Shown: positions 37,697 to 46,687, counted from the first letter of the stretch. The stretch is DNA of 64,000 nt from a bacterium (GCA_021108215.1 JAIORK010000039.1:1-64000); one strand, 5' to 3'. Program-made: numbers and translations. The notes: a model not told the origin generated them from the sequence alone.

Positions 37697-37786
37697 TCAG
37701 CGCCCGATCAGCACCATGAAGGTCATAAAGAACAGGCAACAAACAATCTCAATGGAAACCGCATAGTTGACATATTCCAATAGCAT
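37697..37786 (-). CDS. 29-aa putative single-span membrane peptide
   Basis: ATG 37786 follows GGGGGGGG with a six-nt spacing. The frame encodes MLLEYVNYAVSIEIVCCLFF and ends MTFMVLIGR, a short peptide that is hydrophobic over about 20 residues. It fits between two sigma-factor genes on the same strand, 48 nt after the first. It is too short for homology. The ribosome-binding site and composition support translation. Anti-sigma or membrane-signalling function would be a guess. Confidence 0.4.
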   Translation of the reverse strand: MLLEYVNYAVSIEIVCCLFFMTFMVLIGR

Positions 37787-37834
37787 CTTGATCCCCCCCC
37801 GAGGTTGATTCAACTGCCAACAGATATCACAAAG

Positions 37835-38485
37835 CTACCAGGCAATCCGGTATGTCAAGTTCCCGGGTTGCTTCATGTTCACCTGCAATGTCTGCCGGGA
37901 GTGATTAACGTTTTCTTCAAACAATTTTGCCAGTATTTTTTTTGCGCGATGTAAATGTACCCCGACGATCCTGACCGGAATACCCAGTACCCTGGCGGTC
38001 TCTTTATAAGAATGTTCTTCCAGACAGGACGTTTTGATGACAGCATGATATTTTTCCGGTAGTTGCCCAACCATGGCAAGTAATTGATCGGTTTTTTCAC
38101 ACTTGAAAAAAACTTGCTCTGGATCCGGTTGATCACAGGGGATGCATTGATCCAACCAGTCAAATTGTTCATCATTTAAAAATTTTATTTCACGGGTTCG
38201 TTTCTTTTTACGGTATATCGCCATACATTCATTCACTGCGATTTTCCTGATCCAGGACCATAACTGCGCTTCCCCACGGTAGGTAAGTATCTTTTCTTGC
38301 ATAATGGCTTTAAAAAAAACTTCCTGAGCTGCATCCTCACCGTCATCACGTGATTTCAAACACCGGGTGCAGAGTTTTACGACTCGCGGATGATAGCGGG
38401 TATAAATTTCCGCTCCTGCTTCTGTGATCCCGTGCTGATAGTGCTCAATAAGCTCTTGATCTGAATAAGATTCCCATGTACGCAT
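37835..38485 (-). CDS. ECF-family RNA polymerase sigma factor
   Basis: This is a 216-aa protein. Region 2 includes HPRVVKLCTRCL, DGEDAAQEVFFKA and LWSWIRKIAVNECMAIYRK. Region 4 includes QLPEKYHAVIKTSCLEEHSY and the helix-turn-helix ETARVLGIPVRIVGVHLHRA. A 25-residue basic/polar tail follows region 4. Start ATG 38485 is preceded by GGGGGTGG. It is the first gene of the presumed toxin-complex operon. ECF factors usually pair with an anti-sigma factor; none of classical type is visible here. Confidence 0.88.
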   Translation of the reverse strand: MRTWESYSDQELIEHYQHGITEAGAEIYTRYHPRVVKLCTRCLKSRDDGEDAAQEVFFKAIMQEKILTYRGEAQLWSWIRKIAVNECMAIYRKKKRTREIKFLNDEQFDWLDQCIPCDQPDPEQVFFKCEKTDQLLAMVGQLPEKYHAVIKTSCLEEHSYKETARVLGIPVRIVGVHLHRAKKILAKLFEENVNHSRQTLQVNMKQPGNLTYRIAW

Positions 38486-38677
38486 GATCCACCCCCGGCA
38501 GTATTTATTTCCTGCCAGGTATATATGCCATTTTCATGCCAAATTTTGTGTTTTTGGGAATCATTGTTTTCAAAGGTTTTTCCAGGATGGCCGTTTTTAA
38601 AAAAAGAAAAAAACGATAGGATTAACTATCAATCGATAGTACGCACTATGGATAAAATATGGTGTGTCTGATTTATT
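38486..38677. promoter_or_regulatory. leader of the toxin-complex operon with small inverted repeat
   Basis: This 192-nt region is AT-rich in its middle and contains ACTATC, four nt, GATAGT (38625-38640), a possible operator. I could not assign -35/-10 boxes with confidence. The region should contain the promoter for the sigma-factor/Tc operon and the 3' end of the MauE/DoxX transcript. Confidence 0.35.
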
Positions 38678-39100
38678 TTAGATGGATTTTTTCCGGAGGA
38701 GCACCAGCAGAAAACAAGTGGATAATACTACAGTATCAATCAAAAGGGTGTGGATGCCAACTGCTGCGCTTCCCTGGCCAAAACACCCGCATGAAATATC
38801 CAGACCGCGCAGCATGGCAGATGTTACGGCAAGCATGAAAACCAAAGCCATGCTGCTGATGAGGAGGATGGCGGCTTTTTGCCAGCGCGGAATCAGGATG
38901 CTCAACCCGCACAGCACTTCCAACCAAGGCAGGTAAAGGGCCGTGACATGAATAAAACTGTCCGGCAGGATTTTGTAATTGGCAATGGCCTGGGCAAATC
39001 CGGTTGGATCAAGTATTTTTAAGCTGCCGGAATAAATAAACACCGCCCCAAGCCCCAATGATATGAGCACGTGCAGAACAGACCTGACACGCTTATTCAT
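38678..39100 (-). CDS. MauE/DoxX-family redox-associated membrane protein
   Basis: The protein is 140 aa from ATG 39100, with AGGAG six nt upstream. Four hydrophobic helices fit the family (LHVLISLGLGAVFIYSGSLK, then three more). The CGCFG motif in DISCGCFGQG is characteristic of MauE-like members that handle thiols or electrons in the membrane. It overlaps the rhodanese-like gene by 8 nt and follows a DUF1573 gene, a set expected to act on periplasmic sulfur or redox chemistry. Substrate unknown. Confidence 0.8.
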   Translation of the reverse strand: MNKRVRSVLHVLISLGLGAVFIYSGSLKILDPTGFAQAIANYKILPDSFIHVTALYLPWLEVLCGLSILIPRWQKAAILLISSMALVFMLAVTSAMLRGLDISCGCFGQGSAAVGIHTLLIDTVVLSTCFLLVLLRKKSI

Positions 39101-39602
39101 CATCCGCTCCTGAGATAACAGAAATTTCCTTCTGTTTTGACAATGCTTCCCAACCGGCTTCAAAAACCGCAACATCTTCAGCCCGGAATCCGCGTGCCAG
39201 CAACAACTGCCTCACTTTTTCCGGGGCCTCCAAATCATGATCATCGCCATAGAGAATAAGCATCCCTTCGGCAGGTAATTTTTCAAAAACCATTTCAAAA
39301 TTTGTTTGAAAATCATTGGATGGTAAATGAATCGACGCAGCAAGGTGCGCTTTATAAAAAGCATCTGAAGCGCGAACATCAACCAGATAAGCATTGTCCG
39401 CATAGTAGGCATGCACCACATCCGCGACCGTCAGTATTGCCGGATTTGTACGTGCAACTGTTTGATATCCAAACCAGGCCAACCGGTCCGTCCGTAAAGC
39501 ATTGGCCGTAACCGCCAGTACACCCGCCAACCCAACCAGCACAATTATTTTAAACAATTCCGATCGCACTGTGGTTGAAAAACGTTTGAGGCTGTTGATC
39601 AT
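39093..39602 (-). CDS. membrane-anchored rhodanese-like protein lacking the catalytic cysteine
   Basis: This is a 169-aa protein. One N-terminal transmembrane helix (about 17-36) anchors a rhodanese fold: AYLVDVRASDAFYKAHLAAS is the CH2A-type strand, followed by IHLPS. The active-site loop, normally a Cys after a Val/Tyr strand, reads LILYGDDHDLEAPEKV and has no Cys. It is therefore probably a non-catalytic binding version. ATG 39602 overlaps the DUF1573 stop (ATGA), showing tight coupling. Confidence 0.8.
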   Translation of the reverse strand: MINSLKRFSTTVRSELFKIIVLVGLAGVLAVTANALRTDRLAWFGYQTVARTNPAILTVADVVHAYYADNAYLVDVRASDAFYKAHLAASIHLPSNDFQTNFEMVFEKLPAEGMLILYGDDHDLEAPEKVRQLLLARGFRAEDVAVFEAGWEALSKQKEISVISGADDE

Positions 39603-40618
39603 CGTTGTCCCTGAATTTGTTCTATTGGCAGTTCCATGGTATACAAGCTCCCGTCCCGCTGTTGAAATTCTATCGTAATGACTGCTTGGCCTGCGTTTTC
39701 CAGAATCATCCCTTGCGGGAACCGGACAAAGAGCCGGTATTCTTTTTCCCGTTGAGTGGCTTCCCAGCGAATGGCAACCGCCGGCAGCGAAGAAACTATT
39801 TTGGGATCTTTAAATTTCCCGGGTATATTATTTAATACCACAACCCTTTTTTGAATATCATGCCTCAACTTACCCGGCGGCAAGGTCAGCACACCCGGTC
39901 TGCACTCCAGCGGTTTGTGCACATAACAATACACCGGAATCTCTATACGCGGCTGTTCCGAAATATTGGTTGTCAAATAGAGCGCTTCCTTATTCCAACC
40001 AAACTTTAAATCAGGTCTGGTTTTAACCGTCAGTTCAAATTCCTTGCCCTTCCGAACCGTTTTCAATTTTGTCCGGAATATTCCCTGCCCTTTTTGCGCC
40101 AATGCCACGTGCAGCGGTTTTTCCAGATTGGATGTCAAGCGCACCTTCAGTATCTGTAAACTTTTTCTATCCCGCACCGGCAAAAACCGCAGTTGCGCCG
40201 GTCGGACAGCAATGGCCAGAAAAACCGACCCTACCATTTGGGCAACCAGGGGGGCGGACGGAGACGCTGCCAGATAGATGTAAATGGATTTATTGAGTTT
40301 GCCGTGCATATACGCAGTATCCAGCTTGACCGGCACCTTCCCGGTTTGCCCCGGCGCAATAGTTTCATCCCATTGACCCATTGTGGTACACCCACAAGCA
40401 GGTTTTACTTTCGTAACAACGATCGTCCGGCGGGATTGATTTTCAATTTCAAAAACATGATCTATGACCGCACCGGCTTGAACATCTCCAAACTCAAAAA
40501 GCGGCTGTTTTAAAAAAAACGGCAGCGCATCATCGGCAGAAGCTGCCGGACAAACCATCCCTGTCAGCCACCCGATCAAAAGTATACGGTAAATCCGATT
40601 GCTGCTTATTTTTCGCAT
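39599..40618 (-). CDS. exported DUF1573-family protein
   Basis: The protein is 339 aa from ATG 40618, with AAAGGAAG five nt upstream. The signal peptide ends near ASADDA (about residue 28). The DUF1573 core is clear: FEFGDVQAGAVIDHVFEIEN, then VKPACGCTTMGQWDETIAPGQ with the CGCTT motif. Two further Ig-like beta domains follow (about 135-230 and 235-339). It is the first gene of a three-gene operon with the rhodanese-like and MauE/DoxX genes. DUF1573 proteins are exported and of unclear function; the Cys pair fits a redox role. Confidence 0.85.
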   Translation of the reverse strand: MRKISSNRIYRILLIGWLTGMVCPAASADDALPFFLKQPLFEFGDVQAGAVIDHVFEIENQSRRTIVVTKVKPACGCTTMGQWDETIAPGQTGKVPVKLDTAYMHGKLNKSIYIYLAASPSAPLVAQMVGSVFLAIAVRPAQLRFLPVRDRKSLQILKVRLTSNLEKPLHVALAQKGQGIFRTKLKTVRKGKEFELTVKTRPDLKFGWNKEALYLTTNISEQPRIEIPVYCYVHKPLECRPGVLTLPPGKLRHDIQKRVVVLNNIPGKFKDPKIVSSLPAVAIRWEATQREKEYRLFVRFPQGMILENAGQAVITIEFQQRDGSLYTMELPIEQIQGQR

Positions 40619-40716
40619 AGTCACTTCCTTTTGCAATCAGTCAGTCAACAGCTCCATCTTACATTTATTGAGACATTCTTGTCCAAATTAAAAAATGCTG
40701 CAGCTAACCGGAGCGT

Positions 40717-40847
40717 CCTAGGTGCTAATTTTTAAAGAAAAACTGATACTGTATTCATACGCTAGAGCCGGATTTGACGATATCGCCCTCTGCTGATCCA
40801 CCGAAAAATGCGTGATGCGTTTTTTCCTTTAAAAATCAGCACCTAGG
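40717..40847. repeat. 131-bp element with 21-bp inverted ends (MITE-like or cruciform)
   Basis: The left arm 40717-40737 (CCTAGGTGCTAATTTTTAAA, G) and right arm 40827-40847 are inverted copies with one mismatch, extending into matching A/T runs. It fills the divergent gap between the DUF1573 operon and the PAP2 gene, so it also overlaps their control region. No open frame lies inside. Confidence 0.7.
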
Positions 40848-40986
40848 GCGAATAGAACACCGTATGTTTTATAACTCAGACAACAGTGTTACTGAATTTT
40901 TTCGCAAGTTTCTCAAAACAACTTTCCCATTGCCCGCCGCCTGGATTTACGTTAAAATCCCCACACGCTTTTTAAAAGGAAACCCT

Positions 40987-42792
40987 ATGCGCTTAAAAAA
41001 ACTGCTCCATCCGGAAATTTGGGTCCCCATGATTATCCTTGGGGTGCTGACAATTCCGTTTCTCGTAACTGATCTTGATCTGACACTGCAGAAGCTTTTT
41101 TATCAATCCGGTTGGTTTCTGGGCGACAAACAGCCCTGGGCATTTTTATACAAGGGCGGCACGTTTCCCGGGCTGCTGCTTTCCGGCGGTGCGCTCGTTG
41201 TCCTGATCGGCGCCTGGCTTTGGCCCCGGTTTTTAAATTGGCGGCGCAGCGCAGCTTTAATTGTGCTCACCTTACTGCTGGGACCGGGTCTGCTGGTCAA
41301 CGCACTGGGCAAAGAATATTGGGGACGCCCCCGTCCGCGCGACGTGGTTGAATTCAACGGTTCACGAGCTTTCCAGCGCGTCTCTCAGCCCGGTGTTCCC
41401 GGGAGGGGTAAATCTTTTCCCTGCGGACATGCATCGGTTGGATTTCTTCTTGTCTCGCTTTACTTTATCGCCCAAAGAAAAAAGGTCCGTATGACCTGGC
41501 TGGGTGTCGGTCTGGGTTACGGTATGATGATGGGTATCGGACGGATGACGCAAGGCGCACATTTTGCTTCTGATATTTTATGGTCAGGCGGTCTTACCTA
41601 TTTAAGCGCCGCCATGCTGCATCACGTCCTGCTCCCGCTCTCACCCTCGCTTTTAGCTGCGCCTGATCCAAATACCCCTCCCGGAAAAAGAAAAGCTCTG
41701 GCCTGGACTCTCCTGGGTGTTTCACTCTCGCTGTTAACCGTGTTTTTTATGCTGGCAACACCCTATTATAAAACCTGGACCGGCACAGCAACACCCATGG
41801 AAGGCTTAACCTCGCTCCGCCTCTTTTTGCCGGGAGGCAAAGAAGAAATCCGTATTATTCAAATCCAACAGCCGGCGCCCATCAAGATCAAGGCTGAATT
41901 AAGCGGATTCGGATTTCCTGATCTGGATCTCAAAGGCGCAATCCTGACAGACCGTGCGGGTACAACCTTGAATGCCCGGCTCGATCTGCATTTTAACCGT
42001 CTGACCACAGAACGGACCGGCAGGATCTCCATTTCCGTACGCCAGAATCTTAGGCTCTCTATTTTCAGCGATCAAGCTGACGGGGATATCCGCATCAATG
42101 AAACGATCCAAAAGTCACGCTTGGGCGAGATTAAAATTCTCTCAAATAAAGGCGGCATCCTTTTGGCTGCCCGGGAGGGTTCCCGGATTTCCGGTCCCAT
42201 CCAAACACTCTCTAAAAAAGGCGATATCCGCATTATTCTGGAAGAAATCGCTGATCCGGGTGCCTCTGTTTGGGAAATTGGAAATGACCGGGGAATGGTT
42301 TTTCTTGAAGCAAAACAAAAAAACGCGCCGAAGCAAAAACTAAAAATACGGTGCTGGTCTCGTTTCGGTGATGTGGCCTTTACAGGCACCATCAGCCCGG
42401 CGTGCGGTCTCAATCTTGTCTGGAATGAAGGCGACGGCCGTTCAGGATTAAGTGCCAAAGGCGCCTGGAAGCAAGACGGCAACCGGGTTTTCGGCCCGCT
42501 GGGTATGGCGAAACCGCATTTTGAAATATTTTTGGCAACCTCCAGCAGTCTAATCGGTATGGAGCTGCATCAAGGCGAGGGTGCGCCCTTGGTTGCTTTG
42601 CCTACGCCGACTGCCAAACCGACGCGCTGGGCTGATGAACATGAGGCTTTTTCGGAAATCATGCTGGCACCCACCCCGACACCCGAACCGCCGGCATGGA
42701 TCAATACGGAATTGGTTGACATCTCAAATGAAAACTATTTTAAACCGCGCTCCCCTTTGGAAACCACCCCGTCGCCTGAAACATCGCCGTAA
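40987..42792 (+). CDS. PAP2-family membrane phosphatase with beta-rich and Pro-rich C-terminal extension
   Basis: The protein is 601 aa from ATG 40987, placed by AAAGGAAA four nt upstream; an earlier ATG at 40864 has no such site. Five or six membrane helices fill residues 1-260. PAP2 motifs are KEYWGRPRPRD, FPCGHAS and GRMTQGAHFASDI, which match KxxxxxxRP, PSGH and SRxxxxxHxxxD with S-to-C in PSGH context. Residues about 290-520 form a repetitive beta region resembling DUF4097-type strands. A Thr/Pro-rich end (about 540-601) resembles the spacers of the exported proteins. It probably dephosphorylates a lipid such as undecaprenyl or phosphatidyl phosphates; the exact substrate is unknown. Confidence 0.85.
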   Translation: MRLKKLLHPEIWVPMIILGVLTIPFLVTDLDLTLQKLFYQSGWFLGDKQPWAFLYKGGTFPGLLLSGGALVVLIGAWLWPRFLNWRRSAALIVLTLLLGPGLLVNALGKEYWGRPRPRDVVEFNGSRAFQRVSQPGVPGRGKSFPCGHASVGFLLVSLYFIAQRKKVRMTWLGVGLGYGMMMGIGRMTQGAHFASDILWSGGLTYLSAAMLHHVLLPLSPSLLAAPDPNTPPGKRKALAWTLLGVSLSLLTVFFMLATPYYKTWTGTATPMEGLTSLRLFLPGGKEEIRIIQIQQPAPIKIKAELSGFGFPDLDLKGAILTDRAGTTLNARLDLHFNRLTTERTGRISISVRQNLRLSIFSDQADGDIRINETIQKSRLGEIKILSNKGGILLAAREGSRISGPIQTLSKKGDIRIILEEIADPGASVWEIGNDRGMVFLEAKQKNAPKQKLKIRCWSRFGDVAFTGTISPACGLNLVWNEGDGRSGLSAKGAWKQDGNRVFGPLGMAKPHFEIFLATSSSLIGMELHQGEGAPLVALPTPTAKPTRWADEHEAFSEIMLAPTPTPEPPAWINTELVDISNENYFKPRSPLETTPSPETSP

Positions 42793-42798
42793 AACAGT

Positions 42799-43685
42799 TT
42801 ACAGACGGACCCTTTCCTCCGGCAGGTTGGGTTCAACATGTACCGTGACATTTACAGCTCGTTGCATACCCGTACAGATTGCTTTTTCAACTTGCTCTGC
42901 AATGGCATGACCCTCCACCACCGTCAACTTGGGATTCACCAAAATATGCACATCCATGACAATCCCCCGGCCGACCCAGCGCGCTCTTAATTGGTGCCAG
43001 GCAGCGACCCCGGCTTGTTTTCCAATAATTTTCTGCAAATGTTCCTCAGTGCCCTTGTCCACAGCACCTTCACCCAATTCATTAAAACACTCAAGCGCAA
43101 TTTTCAAACCGGCATACGCCACCATGAACCCCACAAAAATACCGGCCACTTGGTCCCCATAAGGCCAGCCCAGCACATCACCGCGACCGCACCGATGAAT
43201 ACCACCAAGGATGACAAGGCATCGGTACGGTGATGCCAGGCATTGGCCTTCAATGCCGAGCTATGCGTCTGCCGGGCGACTTTGAGCGTCTTCCTAAAAA
43301 GCCATTCTTTGAGACCCACAGACAACCCCGCAGTTGCCAAAACCGCCCAGGAAATCGTCACACTCGAAGCAGCAATAAATGCCTGCCCGGCTTTCCAGGC
43401 AATCGCAGCACCGGCGCTTACCAATATCCCGGCAATCACCAGGGCCGCCATGGTCTCAATTTTACCATGTCCATAAGGGTGGGTGTCATCCGCAGGTTTG
43501 GCGCCAAATTTAACCCCGATGAATACAACGCCATCTGTGGCAAGATCGGAGAGCGAATGAATGGCATCCGCGATCAAAGCAATCGAGCCGGATACCATCC
43601 CCACCAGGGCCTTCACCAGGGCCAGGACAAGGTTCACCACCAATCCTGCCAGGGTTATTTTGTGGATTTTCAATTCATCATTCAT
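42799..43685 (-). pseudogene. cation diffusion facilitator transporter, frameshifted
   Basis: Two overlapping minus-strand frames make one CDF protein. 43104-43685 gives the N-terminal half (ADAIHSLSDLATD, HPYGHGKIE, HHRTDALSSL, all family metal-site or helix motifs). 42799-43176 gives the C-terminal half (GWPYGDQVAGIFVGFMV and the cytoplasmic domain ending with VHVEPNLPEE). Joining them near 43165-43185 restores about 293 aa, the usual family length. A one-base indel, either real or a sequencing/assembly error, explains the break. The parent would be a Zn/Co/Fe/Mn-type efflux carrier. It lies 36 nt downstream of mgtE's stop on the same strand. Confidence 0.85.
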
Positions 43686-43721
43686 CTGTGATACACATCC
43701 TTTTTAAAAACGACGCATCCC

Positions 43722-45098
43722 CTACGTAAGATAAGGAAGCATGATGGTTGCCGTGGAAAGTACAATTAAGAAACCCATCAAATCTGTCACCGTGGTTAAT
43801 AAAGGACCGGAAGCAATGGCAGGATCAAAATTGAAACGTTTCAGGATCAACGGTAAAATACTTCCTAAACAAACGGATAAAATAGTATTCAGCCATAAAC
43901 TAACCGCCACCACCACACCCAAAAGCGGCATACCTTTCCACAAATACGCCACAAAACCAATCTCAGTTCCCAAGATAAGGCCGTTTAAAAAACCGATCCT
44001 TGATTCCTTCCACAGGACCTTCCATAGTTCCTTCGGACTGGTCTTTCCCAATGCCAGATCCCGGATAGAGACGGCAACCGCCTGCATCCCGGAGACCCCG
44101 CTCATATCTGAAATAATAGGAAGAAACACCGCCAATGCAATCACCGCTTTAATGGTATCCGTATATAAAACAATCACGGACGCTGCAATCATATTTAAAA
44201 AAATATTGATTGAAAGCCAGGAGACTCTCCGTTTCACCATTGACATCACAGGCATGGAGCGCGTCTCATCTGCGGAAACCCCCTGCATTTTCATCATCTC
44301 TTCAGTCGTGATCTCTTGTATCAAATCAACCACATCATCCGCAGTAATCACACCCACCAGGCGTTGTGTCCCATCCACCACCGGCAGTGCCAAATAGCGG
44401 TTACGCCGGAACATCTGGGCTGTCTCATATTTGCTTGAATCAACATGCAGACACGCGACATCATGAATTTTAATATCTTGGATAATCTGATTGGGCTGCC
44501 GGGTGACCAAGTCACGCATTTGCAGCACCCCGCTCAATTCCCCTTTCAGAGTGACTGTATACACGTAGGTTGCCCGCTCATCTCCATGGCGGGAATATTT
44601 TTCCCGCAAGAGCTTCACTGCCTGGCTCACGGTGAGAGAGTCTTTCAATGCCACATATTCGGTGGCCATGATGCCGCCGGCGCTGTCTTCGTCATAGGCG
44701 ATCAATTGACGGGTCTTGGTGGCGCGTGTCCGGGGCATGGCGGCTAAAATAGCATCGGTTTTTTCTTTGGGCAGGTCGCCCAAAACATCCGCCGCATCAT
44801 CTGAATCCATTTGTTCAATAATATCCGAAGCCACCTCCGGATTCAGCGAACTCACCACATCCACCTGCTCGTTCTCGCTCATCCGTTCCACAATATCAGC
44901 GGCGATATCGCTGTTAAGCGTCTGAAACAAAGCCAGCCGTTCCCCGTCTGCCAGCAATGCGGTCACACGGGCGGCATCAACCGGATGAAGCCCCGCCACC
45001 ATGCGCTTGGCCTCACGCGCCTGTCCCCTGTCCAACAGTCGGGACAGCTCTTTTTTTATCTGCGTAATTTTTTTGTGATCCAGTTCCAGTGGTTGCAT
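43722..45098 (-). CDS. mgtE: MgtE-type magnesium transporter
   Basis: This 458-aa protein has all MgtE parts in order: the N-domain superhelix (about 20-125, with MDSDDAADVLGDLPKEK), paired CBS domains (about 135-255) and a five-helix membrane domain (about 285-458). The membrane domain includes FNFDPAIASGPLLTTVTDLM, the signature with the conserved Asp and Pro of the ion pore. The CBS and N domains gate the channel according to cytoplasmic Mg2+. The gene is followed 36 nt later by the frameshifted CDF gene, so a metal-homeostasis pair is likely. Confidence 0.93.
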   Translation of the reverse strand: MQPLELDHKKITQIKKELSRLLDRGQAREAKRMVAGLHPVDAARVTALLADGERLALFQTLNSDIAADIVERMSENEQVDVVSSLNPEVASDIIEQMDSDDAADVLGDLPKEKTDAILAAMPRTRATKTRQLIAYDEDSAGGIMATEYVALKDSLTVSQAVKLLREKYSRHGDERATYVYTVTLKGELSGVLQMRDLVTRQPNQIIQDIKIHDVACLHVDSSKYETAQMFRRNRYLALPVVDGTQRLVGVITADDVVDLIQEITTEEMMKMQGVSADETRSMPVMSMVKRRVSWLSINIFLNMIAASVIVLYTDTIKAVIALAVFLPIISDMSGVSGMQAVAVSIRDLALGKTSPKELWKVLWKESRIGFLNGLILGTEIGFVAYLWKGMPLLGVVVAVSLWLNTILSVCLGSILPLILKRFNFDPAIASGPLLTTVTDLMGFLIVLSTATIMLPYLT

Positions 45099-45112
45099 CC
45101 GCCGCCCCTTAT

Positions 45113-45676
45113 TTAAAACAAGGTTAGTTGTTCTCCCATGGCCGGGTAAGTAATTTTATTTTTTTTAATTTCCATACCCGGGGTCAAGGTATGGCGTACG
45201 CGATTCCCCTCGGCATCCAGATGGACAACTGTATATCCCCGCACCAGCAAAGCATCCGCCAATAGTTTGCGATGACATTTGTCCCATTGCTTTTCCGAAC
45301 AAAGTAGCACCACCGTCCCAATGGAAACCAGCGCCAACAATTGCATCAGTCCGCGTTCAAATTCCTCGGACTGCATGTAATCAGCATAAGCCTGCCAGGC
45401 TTTGGGAAGTCCTTTATTGGGAGACCGCCGCAAAGGTTTCCGGCCTTTCCCGCCCACTTCCTTCAAATGGTGATAGGTAATGCCAAAGGACGGCAAGCGT
45501 TCCTTTAAGGCCGCTTGGTCAAATTGAGGAACATATTTTGATTTTGGAATTGTGCGAATATCAGCAAGAATTTGAATCGTCGACTTACGCAATCGCGCCA
45601 AGAACGTTTCAAAGGTAAGGTCTGAATGACCCAGGGTATAAATGGTTTGTTTGGTTCGTTTCCCCGGTTCCGGCAT
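45113..45676 (-). CDS. DUF488-family protein
   Basis: The protein is 187 aa from ATG 45676, just behind GAGGGG. Family blocks are TIYTLGHSDLTFETFLARL, ILADIRTIPKSKYVPQF, YHHLKEVGGKGRKP and VVLLCSEKQWDKCHRKLLA. DUF488 proteins are small soluble proteins of unknown, possibly nucleic-acid-related, function. The gene ends 14 nt before mgtE's start region on the same strand. An in-frame upstream extension to 45829 shows no family similarity and was excluded. Confidence 0.85.
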   Translation of the reverse strand: MPEPGKRTKQTIYTLGHSDLTFETFLARLRKSTIQILADIRTIPKSKYVPQFDQAALKERLPSFGITYHHLKEVGGKGRKPLRRSPNKGLPKAWQAYADYMQSEEFERGLMQLLALVSIGTVVLLCSEKQWDKCHRKLLADALLVRGYTVVHLDAEGNRVRHTLTPGMEIKKNKITYPAMGEQLTLF

Positions 45677-45925
45677 AATCCCCTCTACTTTTCTGAAAAA
45701 TGGTTTCCGATGACCCGGTATGCGCTGCCGCCAACCCATTTTGGATGTAGACACGTTCATTTCCCAACCGTCCCTGGCAAACGTTGACAGTCCAAACTGC
45801 CAACCGGTCTTTCCGGGCTGCTTATTCAATCTAGTTTGTCAGCCTCGTACTTTGGCACCGCATTACAGTGAAATCCTTAGAATTATACAGGATGTGTCTT
45901 GAAAAATCTACCGCTCCAAAAAAGC

Positions 45926-46687
45926 TTAAACATCCACCGAGGAACAAACCGAACAGGCATCACGCTTTTTAAAAGCAATCAAACGAACCGTCATCCGCTT
46001 CCCGTCATAGACCCATAAGCGATTCACCAACAGGTCTCCGGCAGTAGTGAGAAATTTCACCGCCTCGGTTGCCTGAATGGTTCCCAAGGTCCCGGCAACC
46101 GCACCCAGGATACCCCCGGCCGCCTTATCCGGCAACACCTCCTCGGACGGTCGATCAAAAAAAAGACAGCGATAACACCCGGCGGCTTTTCCCGGGACAT
46201 AGGTAAATGTCTGTCCACAAAATCCCGAAACACCCGCATGACTGAATGCCTTGCGGGCTTTCACACAGGTATCTGAAATCAAATATCTGGCTGTAAAATT
46301 ATCCGTGGCATCAATGATAAAATCATAGTCCGCAATCAGTGTGACCAACGTCTTGGCATCCGCTTTTTGCGGGTAGGTCTTCAGCGTGATCTCCGGATTC
46401 AATCGCCGGACCTTTTCAACTGCTGAATCCACTTTCCGTCTGCCGATATCCCGGGTCGCATGCAGAATCTGACGGTTAAGATTCGACATCTCTACCTGGT
46501 CCGGGTCAACCAATCCCAGGGTACCGATGCCGGCTGCCGCCAAATAGTAAATACTTGCAGAACCCAACCCCCCGGCGCCGATAATCAAGACCGATTGCTT
46601 CGCCAGACGGGCCTGGCCTGCCTCCCCGATTTCATCAAGTGCAATTTGACGCAAATACCGCGCCGGCTTATCCGACAATGTGTGCAT
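45926..46687 (-). CDS. ThiF/MoeB/HesA-family adenylyltransferase (E1-like)
   Basis: This 253-aa protein has the nucleotide-binding GAGGLGSASIYYLAAAG (about residues 32-48), then LVDPDQVEMSNLNRQIL and the DATDNF block. Zinc cysteines occur in CYRC and in CSVC near the C-terminus. The family adenylates the C-terminal Gly of a ubiquitin-like sulfur carrier such as ThiS or MoaD. No sulfur-carrier or thiamine/molybdopterin gene is adjacent, so the pathway cannot be fixed. It lies 3 nt after the stop of the DUF2378-like gene, hence co-transcribed. Confidence 0.88.
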   Translation of the reverse strand: MHTLSDKPARYLRQIALDEIGEAGQARLAKQSVLIIGAGGLGSASIYYLAAAGIGTLGLVDPDQVEMSNLNRQILHATRDIGRRKVDSAVEKVRRLNPEITLKTYPQKADAKTLVTLIADYDFIIDATDNFTARYLISDTCVKARKAFSHAGVSGFCGQTFTYVPGKAAGCYRCLFFDRPSEEVLPDKAAGGILGAVAGTLGTIQATEAVKFLTTAGDLLVNRLWVYDGKRMTVRLIAFKKRDACSVCSSVDV

